Shown: positions 28,339 through 40,276, counted from the first letter of the stretch. The stretch: DNA of 49,285 nt from Hydrogenobacter sp. (GCA_023255875.1 JAGDVY010000039.1:1-49285); one strand, 5' to 3'. Notes: a model not told the origin generated them from the letters alone. A program made the numbers and translations.

Positions 28339-28553
28339 GTCACGCACCTCCTTCACAGTAATTTAACGATATTTTAATATATCTGGGTTTTACCGTAAGT
28401 CAAGACCTGGGAACTCAAATAAATAAAAGGCTAAGAGACTCTAATTGCAAAGATTACAAAAATTAACATGAAGGATATTTCTCATAAGGATGTTGCAGTC
28501 ATACATTCAAATCTTTGATTTTCAATCTTCTGAATGGGGTGGGGTGGTCATGA

Positions 28554-28573
28554 TGTAATTTTGCAAAATTACA
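28554..28573. repeat. perfect 20-bp palindrome TGTAATTTTGCAAAATTACA
   Basis: Self-reverse-complementary, 4 nt beyond the tRNA-Ser 3' end. Confidence 0.9.
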
Positions 28574-28577
28574 ATTG

Positions 28578-28665
28578 CGGAGGGGGAGGGATTCGAACCC
28601 CCGGTGGGCTGTGAACCCACTGGTGATTTCAAATCACCCGCCTTCGTCCACTCGGCCACCCCTCC
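28578..28665 (-). tRNA. tRNA-Ser (UGA)
   Basis: Acceptor GGAGGGG/CCCCTCC, anticodon loop TT-TGA-AA on GGTGA/TCACC, long variable arm GTGGGTTCACAGCCCAC, T-arm GGGGGTTCGAATCCCTC; no encoded CCA. Confidence 0.95.
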
Positions 28666-28705
28666 TAATAATTAAAAGATTTTAAAAATGCGCTTCAACG
28701 TATGT

Positions 28706-28719
28706 ATGATTTTTATCAT
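28706..28719. promoter_or_regulatory. ATGAT-N4-ATCAT inverted repeat upstream of nuoG
   Basis: ATGATTTTTATCAT, 48 bp before the nuoG start. Confidence 0.35.
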
Positions 28720-28766
28720 GATAAGCTATAAAAAAGTGGTAGTTGTGTTATCTTAACAAATAAGTT

Positions 28767-30662
28767 ATGGAGAGGAAAGTAAAGATATTTGTAGATGGAA
28801 GAGAGATAGAAGCTCAAGAAGGTGCGTCTTTGCTTGAGGTCCTCCTAAAAGAGGGTATAAATGTTCCTTACTTTTGCTACCATCCCAAGCTCAGGGTAAT
28901 AGGTGCTTGTAGAATGTGTATAGTGTATAACGAAAAGACAGGTAGGCTCATAACCTCTTGCAACACAAAGGTTGAAGATGGTATGAGCATATCCACACAG
29001 CACGAGCTTGTAAAAAACAATCAAAAGTATCTACTTCAGGCTTTTATGACAAGACATCCTCTTGACTGTCCCATATGCGACAAAGCAGGTGAGTGCGACC
29101 TTCAAAATTACGGTGCCATATTTGGACCACAAAGACAGATCGTTCCCATTTCAGCTCTTGAAAAGGAAAGGCACTACACAGATTGGGAGAGTGATTTTCT
29201 TGAGTATTACACAAACAGGTGTGTAGTTTGCTATAGATGTACAAGGGTTTGTGATGATATAAATGGAGCTCGGGCTCTTTATGTGGAAGAAAGAGGCTTT
29301 CATGCCAACATAGTTCCCACAGTAAGACCTTTGGATACATCTTCTTGTGAGATGTGTGGTCTTTGTGTGTATGTGTGTCCTGTGGGTGCCATTATCTCTA
29401 AACCTTTCAAATACTGGAGCAGAAGTTGGCTTCTCAAAAAAGAAAAAACTGTCTGTAATGTTTGTCCTGTTGGGTGCGAGATTCAGGTGGAGTACGGTGT
29501 AGGAGATTGGCGATCAAAGAAAAAGGTCTATAGAACAAAGCCCACGGATGACCTTAATATCTGTGCAAAAGCCTTCTTTGGCTACGATGCGCATAACACA
29601 AACAGGCTCTTGAAACCTTACATTTATGGAAGAGAGGAAAGTGTAGGGAATGTGGTTAATTTTATAGCCAATTTGCTCAAAAATAACGGAGAGAACACAG
29701 CTATAATCATATCTTCTTACCTTAGCAACGAAATCTTTGAAAACATAAAGGATATAGCTACAAGAAGTGGATCTTATGTGTGTTCTACACTCACTGAGGA
29801 TTTCTATGCATTTTTAGAAGGATACGGTGATTATGCTCCCATTTACATAGATGATATTAAGTCTGCGGAAAATTATATACTGTTGGGTGAGGACATAACA
29901 TCTACCGCGCCTGTGCTTTCTTACTATGTGAAAGGCAGGGTTTATAAATACGGCAGTACTTACAAAGATGCCAAGTTCAAACCTATAGTCTTTAATAGTT
30001 TGGAAGAGCTCTATGCGGAAGTACCAAGCGGAGGTGTTTTGATAGCGAACACTACTGGTATTGTGGGATCATCAGCCAAAAGCTTGGGAGAGTTTGTGAG
30101 AAATCTCTCTCAGGACAAGGCTTATAAAGTGCTTGTGCTTCACAAAGATGCTAATTACTTGGGTGTGTATAGCCTTTTTGGGAGAGACACTCTTTCTAAC
30201 TTTGATGGTATAGTAAAAGGGATATCCGAAGGTCTTATCAAGAACCTTATAGTTTTTGGAGAGGATCTTCTTGATTATTACCCTATGCAGGAACTTACGC
30301 AAGTTTTTGATAAACTTGAAAAGCTTGTGGTCTTTTCTCCTTTTGCAGATGGACTATCAGAGCTGGCACACGTAAAGGTCCCCATGGAGCTATATGGCGA
30401 AACAGATGGAAGCTATCACACCCTTATGGGATTAAAGAAGGGCAGAAGATTTCTACCTTGGTCCTTTAACAGCATGGTTTTCTTTTCTGATCTTTTGGAG
30501 AGCTTACCTAAAGTAAATAAAGGTATAAAGGTTATAAAAGGTGAGTATCTTACATCAAAGCGTTTGGTGCATCTCTACAGGAGCAACTGGATAACTGATA
30601 GAAGCGAAAATCTCAAAAAGCTTTACGAAAAGAACTCCGCATGGATAGAGATACCATCATAA
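28767..30662 (+). CDS. nuoG: NADH-quinone oxidoreductase subunit G-like protein
   Basis: 2Fe-2[80 protein letters not shown]. Confidence 0.9.
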   Translation: MERKVKIFVDGREIEAQEGASLLEVLLKEGINVPYFCYHPKLRVIGACRMCIVYNEKTGRLITSCNTKVEDGMSISTQHELVKNNQKYLLQAFMTRHPLDCPICDKAGECDLQNYGAIFGPQRQIVPISALEKERHYTDWESDFLEYYTNRCVVCYRCTRVCDDINGARALYVEERGFHANIVPTVRPLDTSSCEMCGLCVYVCPVGAIISKPFKYWSRSWLLKKEKTVCNVCPVGCEIQVEYGVGDWRSKKKVYRTKPTDDLNICAKAFFGYDAHNTNRLLKPYIYGREESVGNVVNFIANLLKNNGENTAIIISSYLSNEIFENIKDIATRSGSYVCSTLTEDFYAFLEGYGDYAPIYIDDIKSAENYILLGEDITSTAPVLSYYVKGRVYKYGSTYKDAKFKPIVFNSLEELYAEVPSGGVLIANTTGIVGSSAKSLGEFVRNLSQDKAYKVLVLHKDANYLGVYSLFGRDTLSNFDGIVKGISEGLIKNLIVFGEDLLDYYPMQELTQVFDKLEKLVVFSPFADGLSELAHVKVPMELYGETDGSYHTLMGLKKGRRFLPWSFNSMVFFSDLLESLPKVNKGIKVIKGEYLTSKRLVHLYRSNWITDRSENLKKLYEKNSAWIEIPS

Positions 30663-32620
30663 TAAACACTATACGGTTTTTGAGTGTGGATCAGGTAGAG
30701 AGGGCAAAGTCTGGCCATCCTGGTATGCCTCTTGGTGCCTCTCACATAGCTTATCTTATATTTGACAGGTTTCTAAGGTTCAATCCAAAGGATCCAAACT
30801 GGATAAACAGGGATAGGTTTGTACTATCTGCAGGACATGCCAGTGCCATGCTTTATTCCCTTCTGTTTGTAATGGGGTATGACCTTAGCCTTGAGGACCT
30901 AAAAGCTTTCAGACAGCTAAATAGCAAAACTCCAGGGCATCCCGAAAAGCACATAACACCTGGTGTGGAAGCCACCACAGGACCACTGGGGCAGGGTATA
31001 GGCAATGCGGTAGGTATGGCCATTGCAGAAAAGTATCTATCAAGCCTTTTCAACAGGGAAGGGTTCCCTATAATTGACCACTACACCTTTGCGTTGGTAA
31101 GCGATGGAGATTTGATGGAAGGTGTGTCGTGCGAAGTGGCACAGCTTGCGGGACACTTTAAACTTGGTAAACTAATAGTTATCTGGGACAACAACGGAGT
31201 ATCCATAGATGGACCTACATCTCTTGCGTGGTCCGAAGATGTGCTAAAGAGGTTTTCCGCTTCTGGATGGTATGTGCAATCTGTGGAAGATGGCTACAAT
31301 TTGGATGCTATAGAGAGTGCCATAAGGTCCGCTATAGAGCAAAGGGAGAGACCCTCCTTTATTTCCATAAAAACACACTTGGGATATGGAAGTCCCAAGC
31401 AGGATGACGCAAGCGTTCATGGCGCTCCCTTAGGCAGAGAGTTAGCCCTTGAGACCAAGCGCAGGTTTGGTTGGCCCGAGGAAGAGTTTTATGTGCCTGA
31501 TGAGGTGTATGAATACAGAAAAGAGAAGATAGAAAGGGGAGCAAAAATCCAAGAAGAGTGGAACAGGCTATTTCAAGCCTACAAAGAGTCTTATCCTGAA
31601 CTTGCAAAAGAGCTTGAGAAGGCTTTCAAAGGTGAATGGGGAGAAGAGTACAGAAAACACATACCCATCTTCACAGAACCCATGGCTACACGTCAGGCAA
31701 GTGGTAAGGTGCTAAATGCCATAGCCAAATACATACCTACCATGATAGGGGGGTCTGCGGACCTTTCTGAATCTAACAACACCTATCTGCACGGCATGGG
31801 AGATTTTCTTGCGGATAATCCAACAGGTAGGAACATACACTATGGTGTAAGAGAACACGCTATGGGCACCATACTCAACGGAATGGCATATCACGGTGGT
31901 GTGCTTCCTTACGGTGGGACCTTTTTGATATTTTCCGATTACATGAGGCCAGCAATAAGAGTTGCAGCCATGTCGGGACTCAAGGTGATATACGTTTTTA
32001 CCCACGATTCTATTGGTTTGGGAGAAGATGGACCCACACACCAACCTATAGAACAACTGTGCTCTTTAAGGCTTATACCAAACCTTTGGGTGCTAAGACC
32101 AGCAGATGCCAACGAGGTAGGTATCGCTTGGGACATGGCTTTGCAGAGAAAAGACGGTCCAGTAGCTATAGTTCTAACGCGCCAGAAGGTACCCATCATA
32201 GACAGGAAAAAGTTTGCTTCCTTTGAGGGTGTAAGAAGAGGTGCTTATGTGCTTGCGGATACGGACGGTGTTCCAGATTTGATAATATTTGCAAGTGGTT
32301 CAGAGGTGCATCCATCTATATCAGCTATGCAAATATTGGAAAAAGAAGGATTAAAAGTAAAGCTTGTAAATGTGGTATCCTTTGAGGTGTTTGAGCTTCA
32401 GGACCAAGAATACAAAAGGTATGTCCTTTCTCCAGAGGTTAAAAGAAGGGTTGCGGTAGAAGCAGGAAGAGGTATGTGTTGGTACAAGTATGTGGGGAGT
32501 GAGGGTTTAGTTATAAGCATTGAAGAGTTTGGACGGTCTGCACCAGGTGATGTACTTATGGAATATTTTGGCTTCACCGGTGAAAAGATAGCCCGAAGGA
32601 TAAAAGAGCACTATTTTTAA
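30641..32620 (+). CDS. tkt: transketolase
   Basis: [61 protein letters not shown]. Confidence 0.98.
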   Translation: MDRDTIIINTIRFLSVDQVERAKSGHPGMPLGASHIAYLIFDRFLRFNPKDPNWINRDRFVLSAGHASAMLYSLLFVMGYDLSLEDLKAFRQLNSKTPGHPEKHITPGVEATTGPLGQGIGNAVGMAIAEKYLSSLFNREGFPIIDHYTFALVSDGDLMEGVSCEVAQLAGHFKLGKLIVIWDNNGVSIDGPTSLAWSEDVLKRFSASGWYVQSVEDGYNLDAIESAIRSAIEQRERPSFISIKTHLGYGSPKQDDASVHGAPLGRELALETKRRFGWPEEEFYVPDEVYEYRKEKIERGAKIQEEWNRLFQAYKESYPELAKELEKAFKGEWGEEYRKHIPIFTEPMATRQASGKVLNAIAKYIPTMIGGSADLSESNNTYLHGMGDFLADNPTGRNIHYGVREHAMGTILNGMAYHGGVLPYGGTFLIFSDYMRPAIRVAAMSGLKVIYVFTHDSIGLGEDGPTHQPIEQLCSLRLIPNLWVLRPADANEVGIAWDMALQRKDGPVAIVLTRQKVPIIDRKKFASFEGVRRGAYVLADTDGVPDLIIFASGSEVHPSISAMQILEKEGLKVKLVNVVSFEVFELQDQEYKRYVLSPEVKRRVAVEAGRGMCWYKYVGSEGLVISIEEFGRSAPGDVLMEYFGFTGEKIARRIKEHYF

Positions 32621-32648
32621 TAAATAAGCGCACAGGTAGTAAAAATCC

Positions 32649-33998
32649 ATGATTAGGCAAAGAGAACCCATTATTGCTATAGCAACGCCGTACGGTGAGA
32701 GTGCTATAGGCATACTTAGGATGTCTGGTGGAGGTCTTTGGGAAAAAGTGGGAAAACATGTACAGTTAAAAGGCAAACTAAAGCCTCGATATGCTCACTT
32801 TTTCAGGTTAATAGATGGTGAGGAAGTGCTTGATGAAGGAATACTTATATACTACAAGGCACCACACTCCTACACAGGTGAGGACATGGTAGAGATGTTT
32901 CTTCATGGAAACCCTCTTATACTCAAAAGGGCTTTGGAGGTATTCCTAAAAGAGGGTATAAGACTTGCAGAACCGGGAGAATTCACCAAAAGAGCCTTTC
33001 TTAACGGAAAGCTTGACATAACACAGGCAGAAGCGGTTGCAGACCTCATAAGTGCCAAAACAGACCTTGCAAGACAGGTAGCCCTAAGACAGCTTCAGGG
33101 AGGACTATCCGAGCACATAAACCCCCTAAGAGAAAGACTTACGGAGCTTTTGGCTTATGTAGAGGCAGATATAGAGTTTGCAGAACAGGACATTCCCACC
33201 ATTGAAAAAGAGGAGCTCATTGAACTTCTTACACTTATAATAGAAAGCATAAAGAATTTGCTATCAACAGTCAAAGCAGGAGAGTTCATCAGAAGGGGTA
33301 TAAACTTAGCCATAGCGGGAAAGCCAAATGTGGGCAAATCCTCTCTGTTTAACGTACTTCTTGGAAAAGAAAGAGCAATAGTGACGCACATACCCGGAAC
33401 CACAAGAGACTTTTTGCAAGAGCAGATGCACTTAGAAGGAATACCCATAAACCTTATAGATACCGCAGGTATAAGACAAACTCAGGACGAGGTGGAAGCA
33501 ATAGGAATAAAAAGAAGCCTATCTGCTTTGGAATCTGCGGATTTGGTACTTTTTGTAGTTGATGCTTCAAAGCCTCTTGAAGAGGAAGATTGGGAAGTTT
33601 ATAATTTAATCAAACAAAAAGATCATATAAAAGTGCTAAATAAGATGGATTTAGGATTAGACCCTTCCGTGAAAAGAATATTTCCAGATGGTGTTTGTGT
33701 AAGTGCAAAGACAGGACAAGGCATTGAGGAGCTTAAAAAGTTTATGCTCCAAAAGGCAGGAGTCTTTGGGTATGACGGTATGATGGTATATTTGTCCGTG
33801 CGTCACGGTGAGCTTCTAAGAAAGTCTTTGGATGTTTTAGAACCTCTCCTGCAAAGGTTAAAGGTAGAAGACATCTCTCCTGAGATATTAGCTTTAGAGC
33901 TTAGAGAAGCACTAAGCTATCTTGACCAGATAGTGGGAGCTATCACCACTGAGGACATGCTTAATGAAATATTCTCAAGGTTTTGTATAGGGAAATAA
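32649..33998 (+). CDS. mnmE: tRNA modification GTPase MnmE
   Basis: GKPNVGKSSLFNVLLGKERAIVTHIPGTTRD, LIDTAGIR, C-terminal FCIGK. Confidence 0.98.
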   Translation: MIRQREPIIAIATPYGESAIGILRMSGGGLWEKVGKHVQLKGKLKPRYAHFFRLIDGEEVLDEGILIYYKAPHSYTGEDMVEMFLHGNPLILKRALEVFLKEGIRLAEPGEFTKRAFLNGKLDITQAEAVADLISAKTDLARQVALRQLQGGLSEHINPLRERLTELLAYVEADIEFAEQDIPTIEKEELIELLTLIIESIKNLLSTVKAGEFIRRGINLAIAGKPNVGKSSLFNVLLGKERAIVTHIPGTTRDFLQEQMHLEGIPINLIDTAGIRQTQDEVEAIGIKRSLSALESADLVLFVVDASKPLEEEDWEVYNLIKQKDHIKVLNKMDLGLDPSVKRIFPDGVCVSAKTGQGIEELKKFMLQKAGVFGYDGMMVYLSVRHGELLRKSLDVLEPLLQRLKVEDISPEILALELREALSYLDQIVGAITTEDMLNEIFSRFCIGK

Positions 33999-34007
33999 AA
34001 AGGAGGA

Positions 34008-35312
34008 ATGATGATGGAACAGGAAGTACAAACTACCCAAGAAAAAAAGATCTACTCTTACGAAGATCTTAGGAAAATGTCCTTGGGAGAACTTCAGAAG
34101 ATAGGAAGAGAGCTTAACCTATCAAGGGTGACAGGCTTAAGAAAAGAAGAGTTAATAGAGAAAATACTTGCTACTCAAGCAAAAGAAGAAGGGCTAAACT
34201 TTGTGAAAGGAGTACTTGAGATACTTCCTGAAAGCTATGGTTTTATAAGAAGTGCGGAAAATAACTACATGCCAAGCTCTACTGACATTTATGTATCACC
34301 TTCTCAAATAAAGAAGTTTGGACTTAGAACAGGTGATACCATTATAGGCTTTGCAAGACCACCTCAAGAGAAAGAAAAGTACCAAGCCCTCATAAAGATA
34401 GAATCAGTAAATGGCTTACCACCAGATCCAGAAGTCCTAAAAAGCAGACCTATCTTTGAAAAACTCACACCTTACCATCCCACCGAAAGGTTTAACTTGG
34501 AAGTATCACCTACGGAACTCTCCACAAGAGTTGTGAGTCTTTTAGCTCCTATAGGAAAGGGTCAAAGAGGACTTATAGTAGCTCCTCCAAAGGCAGGCAA
34601 AACCGTTTTACTTCAGAAAATAGCACAGGCACTCATCCAGAATCACCCAGAGGTGCATCTTATCATACTCCTCATAGACGAACGTCCAGAAGAAGTTACA
34701 GAGATGAGAAGAATAGTAGGTGATGGAGCGGAAGTGATAGCATCAACTTTTGACGAGCCTCCAGAAAGACACATGCAAGTGGCAGAGCTTGTGGTAGAAA
34801 AGGCAAAAAGGCTTGTGGAATTAAAACACGATGTGGTTATACTCCTTGACTCTATGACTAGGTTTGGAAGGGCAGCCAATGCGGTAACTCCACCCACAGG
34901 TAGAGTCCTAACGGGTGGTATAGAAGCAACCGCTCTCCAAAGACCTAAAAAGTTCTTTGGTGCAGCAAGAAATATAGAGGAAGGTGGTTCTCTTACCATA
35001 ATAGCCACAGCACTTATAGAAACGGGTTCTAAGATGGACGATGTTATATACGAGGAGTTCAAGGGCACGGGTAATATGGAGATACACTTAGACAGAAGGC
35101 TTATGGAAAGAAGAATATTCCCAGCAATAAACATAGAAAAGTCGGGCACAAGGAAGGAAGAGCTTCTTCTTGAGGATTGGGAGCTTCAAAGAATCTGGGT
35201 GCTCAGAAAGTTCCTTGCCACCATGGATCCCATAGAAGCTATGGAATTTCTACTGGACAAGCTCAAAAAGTTCAAGACTAATAAAGATTTTCTAAAGGCA
35301 ATGCACTCCTGA
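34008..35312 (+). CDS. rho: transcription termination factor Rho
   Basis: [59 protein letters not shown]. Confidence 0.98.
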   Translation: MMMEQEVQTTQEKKIYSYEDLRKMSLGELQKIGRELNLSRVTGLRKEELIEKILATQAKEEGLNFVKGVLEILPESYGFIRSAENNYMPSSTDIYVSPSQIKKFGLRTGDTIIGFARPPQEKEKYQALIKIESVNGLPPDPEVLKSRPIFEKLTPYHPTERFNLEVSPTELSTRVVSLLAPIGKGQRGLIVAPPKAGKTVLLQKIAQALIQNHPEVHLIILLIDERPEEVTEMRRIVGDGAEVIASTFDEPPERHMQVAELVVEKAKRLVELKHDVVILLDSMTRFGRAANAVTPPTGRVLTGGIEATALQRPKKFFGAARNIEEGGSLTIIATALIETGSKMDDVIYEEFKGTGNMEIHLDRRLMERRIFPAINIEKSGTRKEELLLEDWELQRIWVLRKFLATMDPIEAMEFLLDKLKKFKTNKDFLKAMHS

Positions 35313-36295
35313 TGAACCTCCTTGAGTATCAAAAAGGCTTAGAAAACAGAGAGATAAAACCCATAAACTTGGTGCAAGTAGAGGACGAGTATGTCCTAAA
35401 AACCTTTATTGACAAACTATCAAACCTTTACGAGGTAAAAATTCTTTGGGGTGATGAACTGGACAGAAAGTCTTTCTTTTCCGCTTTTTCCGAAGGTGAG
35501 ATGTTCAGCAAGAAAAAGAAAGTGTATATAGTAAAAAAAGCGGAGGAGCTACTAAAATCCGCAAAAGATACCAACTACTTAATTTCTTTTGCGAAAAGGC
35601 TCAAAAATGTGAGCATATTTTTGGTGGTATCCGAAAAGCTTACAAAGCAACAGCTTGAAAAAGAACCCATAAAAACACTCCTCAGTGTAGGCGAATTCCT
35701 TGAGGCAAAAGTTCCCAACAAGAAAAAGATCAAAGAGCTAGTCAAAAACAGGTTTGAGAGAGAAGGAAGAAAGATAGATGAACAAGCCTTAGATTACCTT
35801 CTTGAGATCACCTCTTACAACCTTATGGAGCTAAGAAACGAGGTGGACAAACTCCTCCTTTACAAAGAGGATAGAATAACTATTGATGATGTAAAAAGGG
35901 TATGTGTTTCAAATGTTGAATACACCGTTTTTGATTTCCTAGATGCTTTTTTCAACAAGGACCTTGAAAGAGCTCTGCTGTATCTTTCCTCACTCCTAAG
36001 ATCTGGCATTCATCCTCTTCAGATACAGGCGGTTATGATAAGTTATGCTATCAAGCTCTTCTCTTTGGTAAGTTCAGGAGAGGATAAAGAAAAGGCTTTT
36101 GTAGAGTTAGGATTAACCAATCCTTACGTAAAAAACAGCTTTAAGACTTACGCGGAGAAATTCTCCTTAGAAGAACTAAAGCAAATGATTCTAAGACTTC
36201 ATCAGCTTGATATGATAGAGAAAGTGTATTTTGCGGATCCAGAGGAAAGCCTAAAGCGTTTTGTGATAGAATACCTTAGGTATGCGATCCGCTAA
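35312..36295 (+). CDS. holA: DNA polymerase III delta subunit
   Basis: HolA architecture ([44 protein letters not shown]); syntenic ORF start/stop. Confidence 0.85.
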   Translation: MNLLEYQKGLENREIKPINLVQVEDEYVLKTFIDKLSNLYEVKILWGDELDRKSFFSAFSEGEMFSKKKKVYIVKKAEELLKSAKDTNYLISFAKRLKNVSIFLVVSEKLTKQQLEKEPIKTLLSVGEFLEAKVPNKKKIKELVKNRFEREGRKIDEQALDYLLEITSYNLMELRNEVDKLLLYKEDRITIDDVKRVCVSNVEYTVFDFLDAFFNKDLERALLYLSSLLRSGIHPLQIQAVMISYAIKLFSLVSSGEDKEKAFVELGLTNPYVKNSFKTYAEKFSLEELKQMILRLHQLDMIEKVYFADPEESLKRFVIEYLRYAIR

Positions 36296-36860
36296 GGTAA
36301 GCAGAGAGACCAAGGAAACTAAGATTGAGATATACATAAACCTTGATGGTACTGGGTCTTACCACATAAAAACTCCTGTCGGCTTTATAAACCACATGCT
36401 AGAGACCCTTTCCAAGCACTCGGGCTTTGACATGGAAGTGTATGCGGAAGGCGATGTTCATGTATCACACCACCACACGGTAGAGGACCTGGGTATAGTG
36501 TTGGGAATGGCATTTGAGAAAGCTCTGGGAGACAAAAAGGGTATAAGCAGATTTGGTTATAGCGTTGTGCCCATGGACGAGGCACTGGTTATGAGCAGTA
36601 TAGACATATCAGGCAGGCCCCTTTTCTTCTACGAAGACCTAGGACTAAGGGGTAAGATCACTGACTTTGATTTTGAACTCATATGGGAGTTCTTCAAAGG
36701 TTTCGCACTCTTCTCAAAGAGCACCCTCCACATTAGGGTAATAGATGGCAAAATACTTCACCATGTAGCGGAAGCGTGCTTTAAGTCCTTAGCAAGAACC
36801 CTAAAAGAAGCGGTTCGCATACAAGGTACGGATATGCCTTCTACCAAAGGAAGTCTTTAG
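36282..36860 (+). CDS. hisB: imidazoleglycerol-phosphate dehydratase
   Basis: [59 protein letters not shown]. Confidence 0.97.
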   Translation: MRSAKVSRETKETKIEIYINLDGTGSYHIKTPVGFINHMLETLSKHSGFDMEVYAEGDVHVSHHHTVEDLGIVLGMAFEKALGDKKGISRFGYSVVPMDEALVMSSIDISGRPLFFYEDLGLRGKITDFDFELIWEFFKGFALFSKSTLHIRVIDGKILHHVAEACFKSLARTLKEAVRIQGTDMPSTKGSL

Positions 36861-36877
36861 TTGTTGGAGGTGATATC

Positions 36878-38083
36878 ATGCTTAAAGATTTTACACCCCA
36901 AGAGATAAAAGCGGTTTTGGGTATAACCTTTGCTGTTGCGGTGAGGATGCTGGGTCTTTTCCTGCTTTTGCCTGTTCTTTCGCCCTATCTGAAAACTCTT
37001 GAAGGCTCATCTCCTCAGCTTATAGGTTTGGCTATAGGTATATACGGTTTTGCGCAGGCTTTCCTACAGATACCCTTTGGATACCTATCTGACAAATACG
37101 GTAGAAAACCCATCATAATCTTTGGGATGCTAACTTACATACTAGGAAGTGTTATGGGTGGTTTGGCTACAAACATATGGAGTATGATAGTTGCAAGATT
37201 TATTCAAGGCTTTGGTGCGGTATCTTCCGCTATGATAGCTTTGGCAGCAGACCTTACAAGAGAGGAAGTAAGAACAAGAGCCTTTGCTCATATAGGTGCC
37301 TCCATAGGTATGGTCTTTGCTCTTAGTATAACCTTGGCTCCTGTAATTGCAGGATACATGGGTGTTCCCTTTCTGTTTTTTCTGACTGCTTTTCTGAGTA
37401 CTGTTGCAGTTATCTACCTTGCCTTTTTTATACCCGAACCAAAAGTTCATGCACAAGATAGAGAAATAAAACCTTCACTGAAAAACTTCACACTGCTGAT
37501 AACTGACAAGAACCAGATAATGCTGAACTTCTCCATAGGCATACTACACGCCTTTTTGGTAGCCATATTTACCGTCGTACCTTATGAGCTTATTTATAAC
37601 TACCACTTTCCTAAACCAAAGCACTGGGAGATATACCTACCTGCGGTCCTTCTATCTTTGATCGTGATGGTGCCTTCCACTATCATTGCGGAAAAAAGGG
37701 GTAAGTTTAAAGAGGTGTTTCTAATGGGTATCCTTTCCATATTTTTGGGATTTTTGCTTTATTACCTCATGAAAAACTTTTGGGGTAGTGTTTTGCTTGT
37801 ATTTTTCTTCTTTATAGGTTTTCACTTGCTTGAGCCAATAGTTCCTTCTTTACTCACCAAGTTAACCCACAGGGATTTAAGAGGATTATCTTTGGGATTT
37901 TTCAACACTAACCAGTTCCTTGGAGCTTTCTTGGGAGGACTCTGGGGTGGGCTTGCTCTCAAGCACAGTCTTGATTACCTTCTTTTATCCGCTCTGATGG
38001 TGTGTGTCTTATGGTCTGTATTTACTTATGTGTGGTTCAGTAGTTTGCAGTCAGAAAGTAAGCTGGGAAAGAGCAGTCTCTAA
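36878..38083 (+). CDS. MFS transporter
   Basis: FGYLSDKYGRKPIIIFGM MFS motif A; 12 TM-like pattern. Confidence 0.92.
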   Translation: MLKDFTPQEIKAVLGITFAVAVRMLGLFLLLPVLSPYLKTLEGSSPQLIGLAIGIYGFAQAFLQIPFGYLSDKYGRKPIIIFGMLTYILGSVMGGLATNIWSMIVARFIQGFGAVSSAMIALAADLTREEVRTRAFAHIGASIGMVFALSITLAPVIAGYMGVPFLFFLTAFLSTVAVIYLAFFIPEPKVHAQDREIKPSLKNFTLLITDKNQIMLNFSIGILHAFLVAIFTVVPYELIYNYHFPKPKHWEIYLPAVLLSLIVMVPSTIIAEKRGKFKEVFLMGILSIFLGFLLYYLMKNFWGSVLLVFFFFIGFHLLEPIVPSLLTKLTHRDLRGLSLGFFNTNQFLGAFLGGLWGGLALKHSLDYLLLSALMVCVLWSVFTYVWFSSLQSESKLGKSSL

Positions 38084-38566
38084 CTCTTTCTTACACTGAT
38101 GGCAAAAGTGTTTGCTCTTAGCATCTATGGAAAGGGACACATTCATAACGCATTCCTCATTTGAGCAGTCTTTTAGACCAAAGGTGTGTCCTATTTTCTG
38201 GTTTACTTCTTTGAAAACTCTTTCAAAAAACAGTCTTTCGTCAGGATTTGAAAGTCTAAAGGTGCTCACTACCGCCTCCCTTTTGCTTGCAAACCCAAAC
38301 ACAAAAGGGGCATCTTGTGCATACATGTCAGAGCTTAGCAGAGCCATTATTTTTACTAGGCCTGGATAGTTCAAGGTAGAGAGGTATTCCACAACCTTTT
38401 CTGCTATGTACTGTTTTCTTTGTGGGTCATAGGCATATTTGAAGGGACTTGCTACCCAAGAGACCCTTACCTCCAAACCAAAAGTTTCTTTAATATTCTT
38501 AGCAACAGCAAAAAGAAGTCTTTTTTCTATACTTTCAAAGCTCACCACATATATGTACATGATCAC
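38051..38566 (-). CDS. archaemetzincin-family protein with degenerate active site
   Basis: NQKIGHTFGLKDCSNEECVMNVSLSIDAKSKHFCHQC vs family HExxHxxGx3Cx4CxM..CxxC. Confidence 0.82.
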   Translation of the reverse strand: MIMYIYVVSFESIEKRLLFAVAKNIKETFGLEVRVSWVASPFKYAYDPQRKQYIAEKVVEYLSTLNYPGLVKIMALLSSDMYAQDAPFVFGFASKREAVVSTFRLSNPDERLFFERVFKEVNQKIGHTFGLKDCSNEECVMNVSLSIDAKSKHFCHQCKKELETALSQLTF

Positions 38567-39936
38567 AAGCCTTCTTCCCTTTTGGCTATCTCTATCTGTC
38601 TTAGAATTTCTTGTTTTGATGTGCCTCCGTATGTTTTCCTTCTGTCTGCTACTATGCGAGGATCAAGAAGCTCAAAAACATCTTCTTCAAAGAGAGGTGA
38701 AAAATCCTTAAGCTCCTTTATGCTTAAATCTGCAAGGCTCTTTCCTTGAGATATTACGTAAGCTACCAAATTTCCCACCACGCGGTGAGCCTCCCTAAAG
38801 GGTATGCCTTTCATCACCAGATAGTTGGCAAGGTCTGTAGCACTCATAAAGTCTCCAAAAGGTGGTGTGGTTCTATCTGCTCTTACACTCAAGCCTTCAA
38901 GTACAAGACTCATAGCTTTTATGCATGCCTTAATGGTGTCAAGGCTGTCAAAGAGGGGTTCCTTGTCTTCCTGAAGGTCTCTGTTGTAAGCGGTAGGCAG
39001 GCCCTTTAGAAGGGTCAAAAGGGACATTAGGTTTCCATACAGTCTTCCTGCTTTACCTCTTATGAGCTCCAAGACATCTGGGTTCTTTTTCTGAGGCATT
39101 ATGGAACTACCGGTGCATAGCCTATCGGGAAGTTCCACAAAACCAAACTCCTGTGTGGACCACAAGATGAGGTCTTCCGAAAGTCTAGAGAGGTGCATGC
39201 CTATAACTGCACACGCATAAAGGGTATCTAACACATAGTCCCTGTCCGCTGTAGCGTATATGGAGTTTCTCACCAAGGACCTAAAGCCCAGCTCCTGAGC
39301 GGTAAAAAACCTATCTATGGGAAAGTCAACACCTGCAACAGCTCCAGAACCCAAAGGTGATGCATCAACAAGTCTGTACGCATTCATCAGTCTTTGCTCA
39401 TCACTCAAAAACATCTCTCTGTATGCCAGAAAGTAGTGAGAAAGCCTTATGGGTTGAGCCCTCTGTAAGTGCGTATAAGCAGGCACTATTATATCCACAG
39501 AGTTTTCTGCAAGTCTGATGAGTTCCCTTCTTAGGTTCTTAAGGAGACTCACGCACTCCTTTATTGCTTTCTTTATATAAAGTCTTTCGTCCGTAGCTAC
39601 CTGATCGTTCCTTGACCTGCCCGTGTGAAGTTTTCCACCAATTTCACCCACTCTTTTTATAAGCTCCGCCTCTATATTCATATGCACATCTTCAAGCTCC
39701 TTTCTAAAGGCAAATCTACCCTCCTTTATGTCTTGCAGTATGTCCAAAAGATGTTTCTCAAGAAGGAGTGCCTCTTGCTCTGTAAGTATCCCTGCCTTTA
39801 AAAGGGTCTTGATGTGCGCAAGGTTTTGTATTATGTCTTCTTCTGCAAGTCTGCTGTCAAAACTTACCGATTGGGTAAATTCTTCTACGAATTCTTCCGT
39901 TTTTTCTCTAAACCTTCCTTCCCAAGGCTTGTGCAT
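38563..39936 (-). CDS. argH: argininosuccinate lyase
   Basis: WEGRFREKTEEFVEEFTQSVSFD, TGRSRNDQVATDERL, GSSIMPQKKNPDVLELIRGK. Confidence 0.98.
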   Translation of the reverse strand: MHKPWEGRFREKTEEFVEEFTQSVSFDSRLAEEDIIQNLAHIKTLLKAGILTEQEALLLEKHLLDILQDIKEGRFAFRKELEDVHMNIEAELIKRVGEIGGKLHTGRSRNDQVATDERLYIKKAIKECVSLLKNLRRELIRLAENSVDIIVPAYTHLQRAQPIRLSHYFLAYREMFLSDEQRLMNAYRLVDASPLGSGAVAGVDFPIDRFFTAQELGFRSLVRNSIYATADRDYVLDTLYACAVIGMHLSRLSEDLILWSTQEFGFVELPDRLCTGSSIMPQKKNPDVLELIRGKAGRLYGNLMSLLTLLKGLPTAYNRDLQEDKEPLFDSLDTIKACIKAMSLVLEGLSVRADRTTPPFGDFMSATDLANYLVMKGIPFREAHRVVGNLVAYVISQGKSLADLSIKELKDFSPLFEEDVFELLDPRIVADRRKTYGGTSKQEILRQIEIAKREEGL

Positions 39937-40247
39937 TCATACAATTTTATCAGCTCTTTGATCTTTTTTTCTAAGGTACAAACCCCGTGAGAGTTGCAAA
40001 AAACACACCTGTCTTTTGCATACCTTTTAGCAAGCTTCACCATGTTGTGTCCAGTAATGGAAGTAAAGATTATTACAAAGTCTGCACATGCCAGAGCACT
40101 GTCTATGTTCTGTTGTGTCTCCTGATTTATAAACTTCACAGTCAGGTTATACTTTTTTGCCAACTCTGTCACCTTTGGCCTTAACCTGTCATGGCCCCCA
40201 AGAACTACAAGTTTCATCTTTACCTCCTTATTGATATTTGATTTCAA
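39885..40247 (-). CDS. DUF2325-family protein
   Basis: VVLGGHDRLRPKVTELAKKYN...ADFVIIFTSITGHNMVKLAKRYAK...VFCNSHGVCTLEKKI. Confidence 0.75.
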   Translation of the reverse strand: MKSNINKEVKMKLVVLGGHDRLRPKVTELAKKYNLTVKFINQETQQNIDSALACADFVIIFTSITGHNMVKLAKRYAKDRCVFCNSHGVCTLEKKIKELIKLYECTSLGKEGLEKKRKNS

Positions 40248-40276
40248 TTTTAATATCCTTACTTACAGAGGTCTAT

